Origin: Chroococcidiopsis sp. TS-821
GTDB taxonomy: Bacteria > Cyanobacteriota > Cyanobacteriia > Cyanobacteriales > Chroococcidiopsidaceae
DNA length: 64,000 nt
Assembly: GCF_002939305.1 (NCBI RefSeq)
Contig: NZ_MVDI01000003.1
Span: 62,001 to 126,000 of the forward strand
Reading direction: 5' to 3'
In this document: piece by piece, positions 10,022-18,785 of the stretch
Position numbering within the stretch: position 1 is the first letter of the stretch
How the letters are laid out: the number at the start of each line of letters is the position of its first letter
Position numbers and translations under genes: made by a program
Notes under the pieces: generated by a model
What the model saw: only the letters and a program-made list of their open reading frames with translations
Databases searched by the model: none
Told to the model about the DNA's origin: nothing

Positions 10022-12373
10022 TTGAAAGGTGTATTACTTGTACTGAATTTAGTCGCAGTGATTTTCATGTCAGTATCAACTGCTGTTGCACAATCGATGC
10101 AACAAGACTTACCGCGAATCGATGAGCTTGAGACGCATGAAACTTCTGCCCAAGGGTTAATACTAGAAGAACTAGAAGAACCAGAATGCGATCCAGACGC
10201 AGACAGTGCAGATTGTCCTGAAGACTTTGCGACACAAGAAGACGCTGAAGACACTGCAGATATCCAAATTACTGTTACTGGAACTCGAACGCCACGCGCT
10301 GTGCAAGATTCACCCGCGTCTATTACTGTTATTGAATCATCAGATATTCAACGAAATCTTGTTCAAGATTGGGACGATCTCGTGCGTTATGAACCAGGAG
10401 TATCGGTACGCAATAACTTACGCTATGGTTTGCAAGATTTCAATATTCGGGGAATTGACGGCAATCGAATTTTAATTCAAGTTGACGGAATTCGCCAGCC
10501 AGGAAGATTTGAGTTTGGTGTCTTTGAACTCGGAAGAGATTACTTCGATTTATCAACATTACAAACAGTAGAAATTATTAAAGGTCCTGCCTCGGCGTTG
10601 TATGGTAGTGACGCGATAGGTGGTGTTGTAAGTTTTAGGACAGTAGAACCTGCAGATTTACTCGAATTTGATAGAAATTCATTTACGAGTGTTGCCAGCA
10701 ATTTTAATGGCGAAAATCAGGGTTGGGGACACGCGATTACTTCAGCAGCGAGGTTTGGTAATTTAGAGACTCTGTTCAGCTTTACTCGCCGCGACAGTAG
10801 CGAGAGGTTAGTTAATGGTAATAACGATTTTGTCGATCCTCGATATACAGGTAGAAACAATTATCTTGGTAAACTCGTTTATCGTTTTAATGACAATCAC
10901 GCGTTAAATTTTACAGGTGAAGTTTTAGATGAAACGACAACGACTACCACTAGAGAAGTCAATTTGCTACCTGGTATTCGCAGCTTTGTGGAAGACGTAG
11001 ATGTCAACCGAACGCGGTTAAGTCTCGGCTACGAATTTAATAATCTTGACGCTTCCTTTTTGCAATTAGCACGGTTGCAAGTTTATTATCAAGACGCACA
11101 AACACGAGAAATTGGTGAAGAAGAACGTTTCTTACGAGATGGAACTTTGGTCTTTCGCGATACGAGAAATAGTTTTGTCGATCGCAGCTATGGTACGAGT
11201 TTGCAGCTGCAAAGCAACTTTGCCACAGGTAACAACATCAATCATCGATTAACTTATGGCTTAGAATTATCGACAACGCGTAACGAAAGACCGCGCGATC
11301 GCATTCAAACGAACTTAATCACTGGCGAAACGACCCGCGTCATTCCACCTGATGTTTTTCCGACAAAAGACTTTCCCGATTCGGATACTTTGCGCTTTGG
11401 CGTTTACTTACAAGATGAAATCGAAATCGGCGAAACAATAAGTCTCATTCCAGGTATTCGCTACGATTACTACAGCTTGGTTACCGATCCCGACCCAATT
11501 TTTATTCGAGGTGGTGCGGAAGCTGCTGACTTGACGACTTCTGCTGTATCTCCTAGCTTGGGAATTGTTTATCGCGTTACTCCAGAAATTGCTCTAGTAG
11601 GACGCTATGCCCGCGGTTTTCGCGCGCCACTATATAGTGAGATTAATAGTAACTTTAGTAATTTGCTGAATCCCTTTTTCCGCTATCGCACTTTATCAAA
11701 TCCCAATTTAGAACCAGAAACGAGTAACAGTTTTGAAATTGGGGTACGCAGTAGCTTTCCACAAGCTAGTTTGAGTTTGACCGGGTTTTATAATACTTAC
11801 AATAATTTCATTGAAACTTTTGCCCCTGCTGGCGTAGAAGAAATTCCTGGAGTAGGTTTGGTCAATTTATTTCAAACACAAAACGTTAGTGAGGCGCGGA
11901 TTTATGGTGCAGAGGCACGCGGCGAATATCGCTTTAATCGCAGTCCTGATGGTTTCAGTGTCATTGCCGCTTTAACGTATGCGGTTGGTGACGATCTGAC
12001 TGCTAACGTGCCTTTAAGTTCTGTCGATCCTTTTAAGGCTGTTGCTGGTTTACGGTATCGCGGTTTAGACGATCGCTGGGGCGCACAATTAATTACCACA
12101 TTTGTAGGTAGACCCCGCGTCGAACGCGAAATTCAACAAATTCCAGGAAGTCCGCCACAAGTTCCATTTATTCCTGGTAGCTATACAGTGTTTGATTTGA
12201 TTGGTTATTACAATTTTTCTCCAAACTTTACGCTGAATTTAGGCGTTTTTAATTTGTTCAATCAAAGATATTTTCAGTATGCTGATGTGAGAAATATTTT
12301 TGTCAGACCAGATATTGACCGCTTTGCCCAACCAGGAAGAAGTATTGGAGTCGGCGTCTCCTGGCGGTTTTGA
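10022..12373 (+). CDS. TonB-dependent receptor, heme/hemoglobin type
   Basis: Outer-membrane gated channel powered by TonB. 783 residues: signal peptide 1-24 (cut after AVAQ), a very acidic segment of about 55 residues containing two Cys (CDPDADSADC), a TonB box at about 81-87 (IQITVTG), the plug with VDGIRQPGRFEFG and ALYGSDAIGGVVSFRTVEPADLL, which resembles heme receptors of the ShuA/HutA group, and a barrel ending in Phe (SWRF). The start is TTG, 3 bases after AAGGTGA-type sequence at proper distance. A binding lipoprotein follows after 28 bases, so the pair is an operon. Ligand assignment to heme is by resemblance only. Confidence 0.88.
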   Translation: MKGVLLVLNLVAVIFMSVSTAVAQSMQQDLPRIDELETHETSAQGLILEELEEPECDPDADSADCPEDFATQEDAEDTADIQITVTGTRTPRAVQDSPASITVIESSDIQRNLVQDWDDLVRYEPGVSVRNNLRYGLQDFNIRGIDGNRILIQVDGIRQPGRFEFGVFELGRDYFDLSTLQTVEIIKGPASALYGSDAIGGVVSFRTVEPADLLEFDRNSFTSVASNFNGENQGWGHAITSAARFGNLETLFSFTRRDSSERLVNGNNDFVDPRYTGRNNYLGKLVYRFNDNHALNFTGEVLDETTTTTTREVNLLPGIRSFVEDVDVNRTRLSLGYEFNNLDASFLQLARLQVYYQDAQTREIGEEERFLRDGTLVFRDTRNSFVDRSYGTSLQLQSNFATGNNINHRLTYGLELSTTRNERPRDRIQTNLITGETTRVIPPDVFPTKDFPDSDTLRFGVYLQDEIEIGETISLIPGIRYDYYSLVTDPDPIFIRGGAEAADLTTSAVSPSLGIVYRVTPEIALVGRYARGFRAPLYSEINSNFSNLLNPFFRYRTLSNPNLEPETSNSFEIGVRSSFPQASLSLTGFYNTYNNFIETFAPAGVEEIPGVGLVNLFQTQNVSEARIYGAEARGEYRFNRSPDGFSVIAALTYAVGDDLTANVPLSSVDPFKAVAGLRYRGLDDRWGAQLITTFVGRPRVEREIQQIPGSPPQVPFIPGSYTVFDLIGYYNFSPNFTLNLGVFNLFNQRYFQYADVRNIFVRPDIDRFAQPGRSIGVGVSWRF

Positions 12374-12401
12374 GGAGAAGTATTCTGATTAAGGAAACAA
12401 A

Positions 12402-13292
12402 ATGCACAACCGCGTACTATCAATTCTCTTAGGATTAGTTTTAATCTTGATGGCAGCTTGCAACTCTACGCCAACTACATCAAATCAAACTACTGCTTCT
12501 TTTGAGACAATAAATCAACAATCAGCATCGGCGACAAGAGTTGTAGCGCTTTCTTCGCTTAGCGCAGATATTATTGCTCAGCTTGATGCAACGAAGCTTG
12601 TTGGGATTCCAGGAAGTCGGTTACTGCAAAATGACGAGCGGTTCAAAAATATGACTCGTGTCAGTGAAGGGCGCGTTCCTCCTAATTTAGAAAAAATCGT
12701 TGCTTTAAAACCCGACTTAGTTGTGGGTGCTGCTGGTTTTGCCGAACAAACGACTCAAAAGTTAAAAGACTTGGGTATTCCTGTTTTTCTAACAAAGGTT
12801 GATAGCTGGAAAAGTTTAAATGAAACAACTAAAACGCTAGCACAGCTCATTAATGCCGATCCCCAACCGTTGTTAAACCGCTATCAAACCTTTTTAGCAG
12901 ATAAACCAAATCAAAACTTATCTGCATTAGTGCTAGTAAGCAGACAGCCCATATTAACGCCTAACCAATCGAGTTGGGCGGGCGATTTGTTGAATCAGTT
13001 TCAAGTAAAAAATATTGCCGCCCAACTGCAAGGTAAAAGTCCGTTTGGAGGCTACATTACACTTTCGCCTGAGAAAATTTTGCAGACCGATCCGGATGTT
13101 TTGTTAGTTGTTGATACCGAACCAGGAGTTGTTGATTTTTTTAAATCTCAATCTTTTTGGAAAAAATTAAAGGCAACGCAGAATAACAGAGTTTATACTT
13201 TTGATTACTATGGACTCGTAAATCCTGGCAGCGTAGAAGCGATTGAAAAAACGTGTAATCAACTGCGCCAAGTTTTATCTGGCACAGTATAA
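12402..13292 (+). CDS. Periplasmic iron/heme-chelate binding lipoprotein (FecB/BtuF type)
   Basis: Substrate-binding component of an ABC importer. 296 residues with a lipobox (ILMAAC, Cys 20) and a class III binding-protein fold: RVVALSSLSADIIAQL, then LEKIVALKPDLVV and, in the second lobe, LSPEKILQTDPDVLLVV. A ribosome binding site (AAGGAAA) precedes the ATG. It follows the receptor in one operon. No matching permease or ATPase lies in this window, so it must work with a transporter encoded elsewhere. Confidence 0.85.
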   Translation: MHNRVLSILLGLVLILMAACNSTPTTSNQTTASFETINQQSASATRVVALSSLSADIIAQLDATKLVGIPGSRLLQNDERFKNMTRVSEGRVPPNLEKIVALKPDLVVGAAGFAEQTTQKLKDLGIPVFLTKVDSWKSLNETTKTLAQLINADPQPLLNRYQTFLADKPNQNLSALVLVSRQPILTPNQSSWAGDLLNQFQVKNIAAQLQGKSPFGGYITLSPEKILQTDPDVLLVVDTEPGVVDFFKSQSFWKKLKATQNNRVYTFDYYGLVNPGSVEAIEKTCNQLRQVLSGTV

Positions 13293-13308
13293 GTGCCTAC
13301 CCTTTGTG

Positions 13309-14148
13309 CTAAGAGTGCAAAAGGACAGTTAGTAAAGGTAAACAAGCGCAGAAAAACCAACTCCAAGACTGACGATGATTGACAATTTCCTCTTGTTGTG
13401 ATAAAAGAGCATCAATTCTTTGTTCCAAGCGATCGCCAACTTGTTGCGAAGCTAAGGCAGCACAAAAAATATCCGATGCGATGACGCGATCGCTCACAAC
13501 CATAAGCAAAGATTCAGCAAGCAGTAACGAATCGACTCGTTGGGCTGCCCACCAATCGGCACGAAGTTCTCTTAGTATCAATAGTTCTTGCCACAAGCTA
13601 TCAGTATTCGGTAGCCAAGCAGTACAATCGCGAATCCAACTCAGCCAGAAAAACCAAAACGTATCTCTGTAGTATTCGTGGGCTTGCTCGTGCGTTAATA
13701 CTGAGTGCAAATGTTCCGGAGAAATTTGCAGTAGTCCTCGACTAACAACTAACTCAGGTTGCCAAAAGCCAATTTGTGCTGCAAACAAAGCTTCTGTTTC
13801 GAGAACGCGCAGATCTTTGCCGTTAAAGTTGATTTGAGGACAATTGCGGGCGCGGCAAATTGCTTGCCAACCTTGCCAGCCTAGCTTCAAGCACAAAACC
13901 GCAGCAACTCCCAAACACGTGGCGGTGAGGATATAGCTAAACCAGCCTACTTTTAATCCTACCATTTGCCCCTGCGCGCCCATACACATTACCGCGATCG
14001 CTGTCATTAAGAGTAGTAGGGGAGGAAATAAAAATAAAATCAAGGTACGTTCAAAGCGTTGTTGCCAATTACCGCGAACTGGAATCGAAAAATGCTGTCT
14101 TAGCGACCAAGCTACTCCTAAGGATACTAATATGAGTATTAAATGCAT
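13309..14148 (-). CDS. petP: M56-family membrane metalloprotease PetP (BlaR-like)
   Basis: 279 residues with N-terminal membrane helices, a zinc-protease site HEQAH (153-157) with the third ligand in ELRADWW (Glu about 194), and a C-terminal membrane helix. It lacks the penicillin-binding sensor domain of BlaR1. In Synechocystis the orthologous pair PetR-PetP controls the plastocyanin/cytochrome c6 switch: PetP destroys the repressor PetR when copper is present. Here it directly abuts petR (TAAATG junction) and the pair is divergent from petJ, which strongly supports the assignment. Confidence 0.85.
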   Translation of the reverse strand: MHLILILVSLGVAWSLRQHFSIPVRGNWQQRFERTLILFLFPPLLLLMTAIAVMCMGAQGQMVGLKVGWFSYILTATCLGVAAVLCLKLGWQGWQAICRARNCPQINFNGKDLRVLETEALFAAQIGFWQPELVVSRGLLQISPEHLHSVLTHEQAHEYYRDTFWFFWLSWIRDCTAWLPNTDSLWQELLILRELRADWWAAQRVDSLLLAESLLMVVSDRVIASDIFCAALASQQVGDRLEQRIDALLSQQEEIVNHRQSWSWFFCACLPLLTVLLHS

Positions 14149-14568
14149 TTATTTTTCCTCCCGCGTTTGCCGTGCAGCTTGAATGCGTTGGGCGATCGCT
14201 TGTAGTTTTTCCAAACTTGTTTGATCGAGACTATCAGCAAAAGCTGCGACTACGTCTGGGTTACCCACCGCTAGAAACTGACGTAACTGATCGTGGGCTT
14301 TGAGTACTTGTGCTTGCTGCTTTGTCACTAGAGGACGCCAATAGAAAGCTTTTGCTTTCTTATCACATGCCAACCAACCCTTTTCAGTTAAACGCCGCAG
14401 TACGGTAGTTACCGAAGTATAAGCTAGTTCGCGACTTGGGTCGCTGAGGATGCGATCGTGGACGTCTTTCACTGTGACTGAACCTAGTTCCCAAACAATA
14501 TTGAGAATTTCTGCTTCTAACGGACCTAGTGATAGTTGTTTTGGACGATAGTCAGGTAATGGAGACAT
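14149..14568 (-). CDS. petR: BlaI/CopY-family repressor PetR
   Basis: 139 residues with the winged-helix domain of BlaI/MecI/CopY repressors (LGPLEAEILNIVWELGSVTVKDVHDRI, then YTSVTTVLRRLTEKGWL) and a C-terminal dimerisation helix region. The family binds operators with ACA...TGT half-sites and is inactivated by proteolysis. It is the first gene of petR-petP and faces petJ across 227 bases. The role as copper-responsive regulator of petJ is taken from the Synechocystis system plus this context. Confidence 0.87.
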   Translation of the reverse strand: MSPLPDYRPKQLSLGPLEAEILNIVWELGSVTVKDVHDRILSDPSRELAYTSVTTVLRRLTEKGWLACDKKAKAFYWRPLVTKQQAQVLKAHDQLRQFLAVGNPDVVAAFADSLDQTSLEKLQAIAQRIQAARQTREEK

Positions 14569-14691
14569 ATTTGGTGTCGAGCTTCTCAGTTGTAAAGAAC
14601 ATATCTGCTATAAAACTCCACGATGGCACAGTCAAAGCATTCTTCAAGACTACCAAACTTTGTTGCAATCAACTTCACATTTAGCAAAGTT

Positions 14692-14710
14692 TGACAACTT
14701 GTCTTTTGAC
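14692..14710 (+). promoter_or_regulatory. Candidate PetR operator of petJ
   Basis: TGACAACTTGTCTTTTGAC contains the palindrome GACAA-C-TTGTC (14693-14703), an ACA-N3-TGT arrangement of the BlaI/CopY kind, running straight into the -35 box of petJ. The same 19 bases with one difference lie upstream of the receptor gene at 16229. Binding by PetR is inferred. Confidence 0.55.
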
Positions 14711-14734
14711 AGTACTAGGAATGTTGCCAATAAT
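14706..14734 (+). promoter_or_regulatory. petJ promoter
   Basis: A perfect -35 box TTGACA (14706-14711), a 17-base spacer and the -10 box AATAAT (14729-14734, 5 of 6). Transcription would start near 14741, about 55 bases before the petJ start codon. Confidence 0.65.
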
Positions 14735-14795
14735 GTCGGATTGGGAAATATGTGTCGTGCATTCTGCAACAAATATATAGAGAAGGAAGGAGAAC

Positions 14796-15131
14796 GTGAA
14801 AAAAGTTTTATCAATAATTTTACTCAGTTTAATTCTTGTCACTTTAGCATTTGTCCCTCCAGTATTAGCAGCTGACGCTGCCAGTGGAGCAAAAATCTTT
14901 AGTACTAACTGTGCTGCTTGTCACATGGGCGGGAGAAACGTTGTCGCAGCACAAAAAACATTGAAAAAGGAAGATCTAGAAAAGTACAACATGAATTCGC
15001 TGGAGGCAATTATCCACCAGGTACAAAATGGTAAAAATGCTATGCCAGCCTTTAAAGGACGTTTAAGCGAGCAGCAAATTGAAGATGTTGCCGCGTATGT
15101 GTTAGAACAAGCAGCTAAAGGTTGGACATAA
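14796..15131 (+). CDS. petJ: Cytochrome c6
   Basis: Lumenal electron carrier from cytochrome b6f to photosystem I, replacing plastocyanin when copper is short. 111 residues: signal peptide ending VLA at about residue 25, the heme motif CAACH, and the axial methionine in AMPAF; the GGRNVV segment is typical of c6. The start is GTG, preceded by GGAAGGAG. It is divergent from petR-petP, whose homologues repress it in copper-replete cells. Confidence 0.95.
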   Translation: MKKVLSIILLSLILVTLAFVPPVLAADAASGAKIFSTNCAACHMGGRNVVAAQKTLKKEDLEKYNMNSLEAIIHQVQNGKNAMPAFKGRLSEQQIEDVAAYVLEQAAKGWT

Positions 15132-15141
15132 GTCAAGGCGT

Positions 15142-15158
15142 GCAGGCATTGTGCCTGC
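15142..15158 (+). terminator. Hairpin after petJ
   Basis: GCAGGCA-TTG-TGCCTGC, a perfect 7-bp stem starting 11 bases after the petJ stop. No T run follows, so it may stabilise the petJ messenger or attenuate read-through into the TPR gene rather than terminate fully. Confidence 0.5.
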
Positions 15159-15177
15159 CAAGTCTTTAGCTAAAACT

Positions 15178-16125
15178 ATGAAATATTTTTATCAAATCTT
15201 TTTTAGCTCGATTCTCACTATAATAATATTTCTCAGTCAAGCACATACAAGCATCGCATCATCGTACCAAAAGCTCGTGCCTTCACCAGCACAAGAGTTT
15301 TTCCATCAAGGCATTGCCAAAATGGTGCAAGGTCACAGCGCTATAGCCGTGCAAGCTTTCACGCAGGCAATTGAACGACAACCTCATTTTGCTGCAGCAT
15401 ATAGTAATCGATGTTTAGCATACATTCAATTAGAACAGTATCAAGCGGCGATTGAAGACTGCGATCGCGCTATCCAACTCGATCCTTTCAATCCAAATGC
15501 TTACTTGCATCGCGGACTCGCACAGTATCGACTGGGAAATTACCCAGCAGCAATTACCAGCTACAATCGACTCATCGAGCAAAAACCATATGATTTTCGC
15601 GCTTACTACAATCGCGGAATAGCCCTTTGTGCCATTGGTAACTATTCGCAAGCGATCGCCAACTACAATCAAGCTTTGAGTCAAATTCCTACTTCAGCCC
15701 GCGTTTTCCTTGCAGATATCTACAACGATCGCGGACTTGCTTATTTCGGTTTACATAACTACGAAAGCGCGATCGCTGATTTCTCTTTAGCAATTCGTCT
15801 CAACGCCAACGACGCGCGTGCCTACTATAATCGAGGATGTGCGTGTCAACAACATGGTGAAAAACACAAAGCCATCGACGATTTTACCCAATCACTGCGC
15901 CTGAATCCGACCAACGTTGCCGCTTACGTTAACCGAGGCATTGCCCGCTACCAATTAGGTTATCAGCAAGCGGCGATCGCCGATCTCCAAAAAGCTTCCC
16001 AAGATTACCTACGTCAAGGCGAAACAGCCGCGTGTCAAAAAATCTTAAAGCTACTGCAAGAAATTCAACGCGATACCGACGAATGGCAAATTGCAAGTAT
16101 CGGTAAGGCTAAAGCTATAGTATGA
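15178..16125 (+). CDS. Secreted TPR-repeat protein
   Basis: 315 residues: a signal peptide (about 1-26, cut after SIAS) and roughly seven tetratricopeptide repeats with the typical AYYNRG...AIADF pattern, so a periplasmic or lumenal protein-binding scaffold. The ATG at 15178 is chosen because an earlier GTG at 15151 lies inside the hairpin after petJ and would spoil the signal peptide. It lies between petJ and the receptor gene on the same strand. Partner unknown. Confidence 0.8.
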   Translation: MKYFYQIFFSSILTIIIFLSQAHTSIASSYQKLVPSPAQEFFHQGIAKMVQGHSAIAVQAFTQAIERQPHFAAAYSNRCLAYIQLEQYQAAIEDCDRAIQLDPFNPNAYLHRGLAQYRLGNYPAAITSYNRLIEQKPYDFRAYYNRGIALCAIGNYSQAIANYNQALSQIPTSARVFLADIYNDRGLAYFGLHNYESAIADFSLAIRLNANDARAYYNRGCACQQHGEKHKAIDDFTQSLRLNPTNVAAYVNRGIARYQLGYQQAAIADLQKASQDYLRQGETAACQKILKLLQEIQRDTDEWQIASIGKAKAIV

Positions 16126-16141
16126 CAGCTTGTCTTTTGAC
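16123..16141 (+). promoter_or_regulatory. Second copy of the petJ operator-like motif
   Basis: TGACAGCTTGTCTTTTGAC differs from 14692-14710 at one base and starts in the stop codon of the TPR gene, 88 bases before the receptor start. It is followed by a near-perfect -35 (TTGACG, 16137-16142), but I see no good -10 at the normal spacing. Confidence 0.45.
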
Positions 16142-16228
16142 GGCGAGCGTCACATCAATTAGGTTAATTCAGGCGATCGCTTGTATCGCTGCGATGTCCT
16201 CTTGGTGTGAGTTTTTGAGATAACAACA

Positions 16229-18328
16229 GTGAAACTATCTTGCTCGGTATTTTGGGTTATATTACTAAATTTGACTTTTACAATTGCCTATTCTGCTGTT
16301 GCTGAAGAAGCGCCGCCAAAATCCAACGCTACTGAAACTAAAGAAAATTTACTGAATCGACTTCGACAGTATCGCTCTTTTCTTCCTCAACTTAGTGAAG
16401 TTAAACAACCACATACAAGCGCAGAATTATTAACGCAGCAGTTACCAACAAACGAAACGAATCCTACTATTGTAAATGATGAAATTTTGATTGAAGTAGA
16501 AGGCGCAAGAGATATCTTTCCCGCAACTTCGACTCCTGTTTACGAAATTACCGAAGAAGAAATTCAAAAGCAAAGACCAAATAGCTTAGCCGAAGTCTTG
16601 CGCAACTTACCAGGATTTGCAATTAATGATGTTGGCTTTGGCGCAGATATCCATACGGGAACGTTCTATCGAGGAAGTTCCATTAATCAGTCTGTCTTTC
16701 TTCTTAATGGTAGACCTATTAATACTAACATCAGCACCTATCACGGTGGCTTTGACTTAAATAGTATTCCCGTTGATGCCATCGAACGAGTCGAACTATC
16801 AAGTGGTACGAGTTCAACTTTATACGGTTCAGAAGCGTTTGGCGGGGTAGTTAATATAATCACAAAACAAGGATCGGAAATTCCTCGATTTAATGGTTTA
16901 GCAGAATTTGGTTCCTACGATCGCTCAAACTATCGTGCTAGCTATGGGGGAACTTTTGGTCCATTGAGGCTCAATTTTGGTTATGAAGAATTTTCTGCCG
17001 AAAATCGTTATCCGGTTCCTGAGGGTGCAGCTAACCGCGATGCTGAAGGGTTGCTGTTCAACGGAGATACGGCGATCAATAATTATTATGGTAGTGCCAT
17101 TGTAGACTTAGATGCAAACAATACACTGAGTTTGGATGCCTACAAAATAAGTAGTCGTCGGGGTTTGCTTTACTTTGGTTTTCCTTTACAACGCGATCGC
17201 TTAGACCACGATGTCTTAAATATTGGGTTGTCTTTGCGCAGCTTACTCGGTGGTAGCGAAGATTCAATTTTAAGAACCACACTTTCTTATAATCAAGACT
17301 ATTTTAGTACTTACGGTCCTACGCAAAATATTTTTTATCGTCAAGGTATCTTAGATTCGCAATCAATTACTGCCAGAGTAGAACACGAATGGCAATTTAA
17401 TCCAACAAATAACTTGCGTTGGGGATTAGATTTACGCAATCGATACTTGAATGGCGATGTGTTTAGTACGGCTCCTAATAGAATAGACCTCAACGAAACT
17501 GAATACCGCGAAAGCTTTGAAGGGGCGATATTTGCACTGAATACCTGGCGGATCGACGATTCTTGGCAAACTGAACTCGGACTCAGGCAAAATTTTACAA
17601 GTGAATACGGTAGTTATTTAAATCCTAGTATCGGCTTACGCTGGGCTGCAAGTCCCAATGTTGCGCTGCGCGGTAGCTGGGTTTCAGTACAGCGCAATCC
17701 TGGTCTAGACCAGCTATATGTTTACGATACCGTTCATAATTGGCTACCAAATCCCGACTTAAACCCTGAAACTGGTTCGTCATGGACAGCAGGTGTTGAC
17801 GTACGCTTTGCTGCAAATTTAACAGGGCAATTTACTTATTTTGGTAGTCGTTTAAGCGATCGCCTCGGAATTCAGTTTGGACGCTGGGCAAATATCGGCT
17901 TAGTCAATACCAATGGGTTAGAAGCAGCGCTACGATGGCAAATTGCTCCTGAATGGTCAACATTCCTTAACTATACTTATACCGATGCCAAAATTGCTAG
18001 CGGTATCGAACAAGGATTACAGCTAGGTTTTGTCCCCTACTCAGTTGCGCAAGTAGGAATCGGCTATCAATCAGAGGGATGGCAAGTTAATTTATTTGCG
18101 AGTTACTTCAGTGGAGCGCGGCGGGCATTTTTCAACAATCCAGGCGTCAGCAATACCGATTTCTCTCCGTCGTGGTTAAATTTCGACTTGGGTGTACGAG
18201 TTCCTTTATTGAGTAATCTTGCGCTAACATTGTTTGTGGAAAACTTAGCAGATGTGGCTTACGAGAAATCAAACCGCATCTATCAGCCTGGGAGGACGTA
18301 TCGTATAGGTATTACCTCTAATTTTTAG
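16229..18328 (+). CDS. TonB-dependent receptor, possibly copper-regulated
   Basis: 699 residues: signal peptide 1-26, a linker, TonB box at about 84-92 (DEILIEVEG), plug (VLRNLPGFAI, then TLYGSEAFGGVVNIITKQG) and a barrel ending in NF. The plug resembles cobalamin/siderophore receptors. The start is GTG without a strong ribosome binding site. The mature protein contains no Met and no Cys that I can find, so no OprC-like copper site is visible. The upstream copy of the petJ operator-like motif suggests expression under copper shortage. Ligand unknown. Confidence 0.85.
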   Translation: MKLSCSVFWVILLNLTFTIAYSAVAEEAPPKSNATETKENLLNRLRQYRSFLPQLSEVKQPHTSAELLTQQLPTNETNPTIVNDEILIEVEGARDIFPATSTPVYEITEEEIQKQRPNSLAEVLRNLPGFAINDVGFGADIHTGTFYRGSSINQSVFLLNGRPINTNISTYHGGFDLNSIPVDAIERVELSSGTSSTLYGSEAFGGVVNIITKQGSEIPRFNGLAEFGSYDRSNYRASYGGTFGPLRLNFGYEEFSAENRYPVPEGAANRDAEGLLFNGDTAINNYYGSAIVDLDANNTLSLDAYKISSRRGLLYFGFPLQRDRLDHDVLNIGLSLRSLLGGSEDSILRTTLSYNQDYFSTYGPTQNIFYRQGILDSQSITARVEHEWQFNPTNNLRWGLDLRNRYLNGDVFSTAPNRIDLNETEYRESFEGAIFALNTWRIDDSWQTELGLRQNFTSEYGSYLNPSIGLRWAASPNVALRGSWVSVQRNPGLDQLYVYDTVHNWLPNPDLNPETGSSWTAGVDVRFAANLTGQFTYFGSRLSDRLGIQFGRWANIGLVNTNGLEAALRWQIAPEWSTFLNYTYTDAKIASGIEQGLQLGFVPYSVAQVGIGYQSEGWQVNLFASYFSGARRAFFNNPGVSNTDFSPSWLNFDLGVRVPLLSNLALTLFVENLADVAYEKSNRIYQPGRTYRIGITSNF

Positions 18329-18352
18329 TGAATCTAACACCGTTTAAGCTAT

Positions 18353-18655
18353 ATGCGAGCCAGAATTGAAAATATGGTTCTTTTCCTTCATCATGAGGAT
18401 GTACCAAGTTTCAAAAAAGGTGGCTCGGTAGTACGCAATAGTTATTTTTGGGCATTGCGTTCGATTGCAGGTCAAGCATCGCGATATCGCGACTGGGAAT
18501 ATGAATCTGAGGTTTGGCTTGCAGTTTGTCGCATGCTCTTGTCCTTCTCGGAATCGGGTTATCTTGGTTTGAAAGAAACAACTCTAGAGTTTCCCCGATC
18601 GCAAGGTGAAATTCCGCAAGTTCTGCGACCAATTGCTACTTGGGAAGTAGATTAG
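18353..18655 (+). CDS. Small protein of unknown function
   Basis: 100 residues, no signal peptide or membrane helix, rich in aromatic residues (SYFWALR, WEYESEVWLAVC). It starts 24 bases after the receptor stop on the same strand and could be cotranscribed. No family recognised and no clear ribosome binding site; a second ATG at 18374 is also possible. Confidence 0.45.
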   Translation: MRARIENMVLFLHHEDVPSFKKGGSVVRNSYFWALRSIAGQASRYRDWEYESEVWLAVCRMLLSFSESGYLGLKETTLEFPRSQGEIPQVLRPIATWEVD

Positions 18656-18665
18656 AACTATCATA

Positions 18666-18682
18666 GAGGTCAGGGGTCAGGG
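18666..18682. repeat. GGTCAGGG-type short repeat
   Basis: GAGGTCAGGGGTCAGGG is one of several copies in this window of a degenerate 7-8-base intergenic repeat (others at 28958-28980, 39467-39496 and 39589-39622). Confidence 0.6.
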
Positions 18683-18707
18683 ATAAACTCCCCTTAAGGA
18701 GACCTTT

Positions 18708-18785
18708 ATGAGCTTTTACAATGTTCTAACTCTATTGACTAGGGCTATCTATGGAATTTACACTAACCTTGGCAGTAGAGAATGA
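18708..18785 (+). CDS. 25-codon open frame with strong ribosome binding site
   Basis: ATG at 18708 stands 6 bases after AAGGAG. The product (starting MSFYNVLTLLTRAIYG) is short and hydrophobic. Its end overlaps the start of the next small frame in another phase, an arrangement expected of a leader or coupled pair. No family recognised. Confidence 0.25.
   Translation: MSFYNVLTLLTRAIYGIYTNLGSRE

Noticed and set aside
13293-13330. Terminator between the convergent binding-protein and petP genes
   Set aside because: CCTTT...AAAGG pairs, but the stem is interrupted by mismatches and lacks a T run.
15151-15177. Earlier GTG start for the TPR protein
   Set aside because: The codons lie within the petJ hairpin and would put a charged stretch before the signal peptide.
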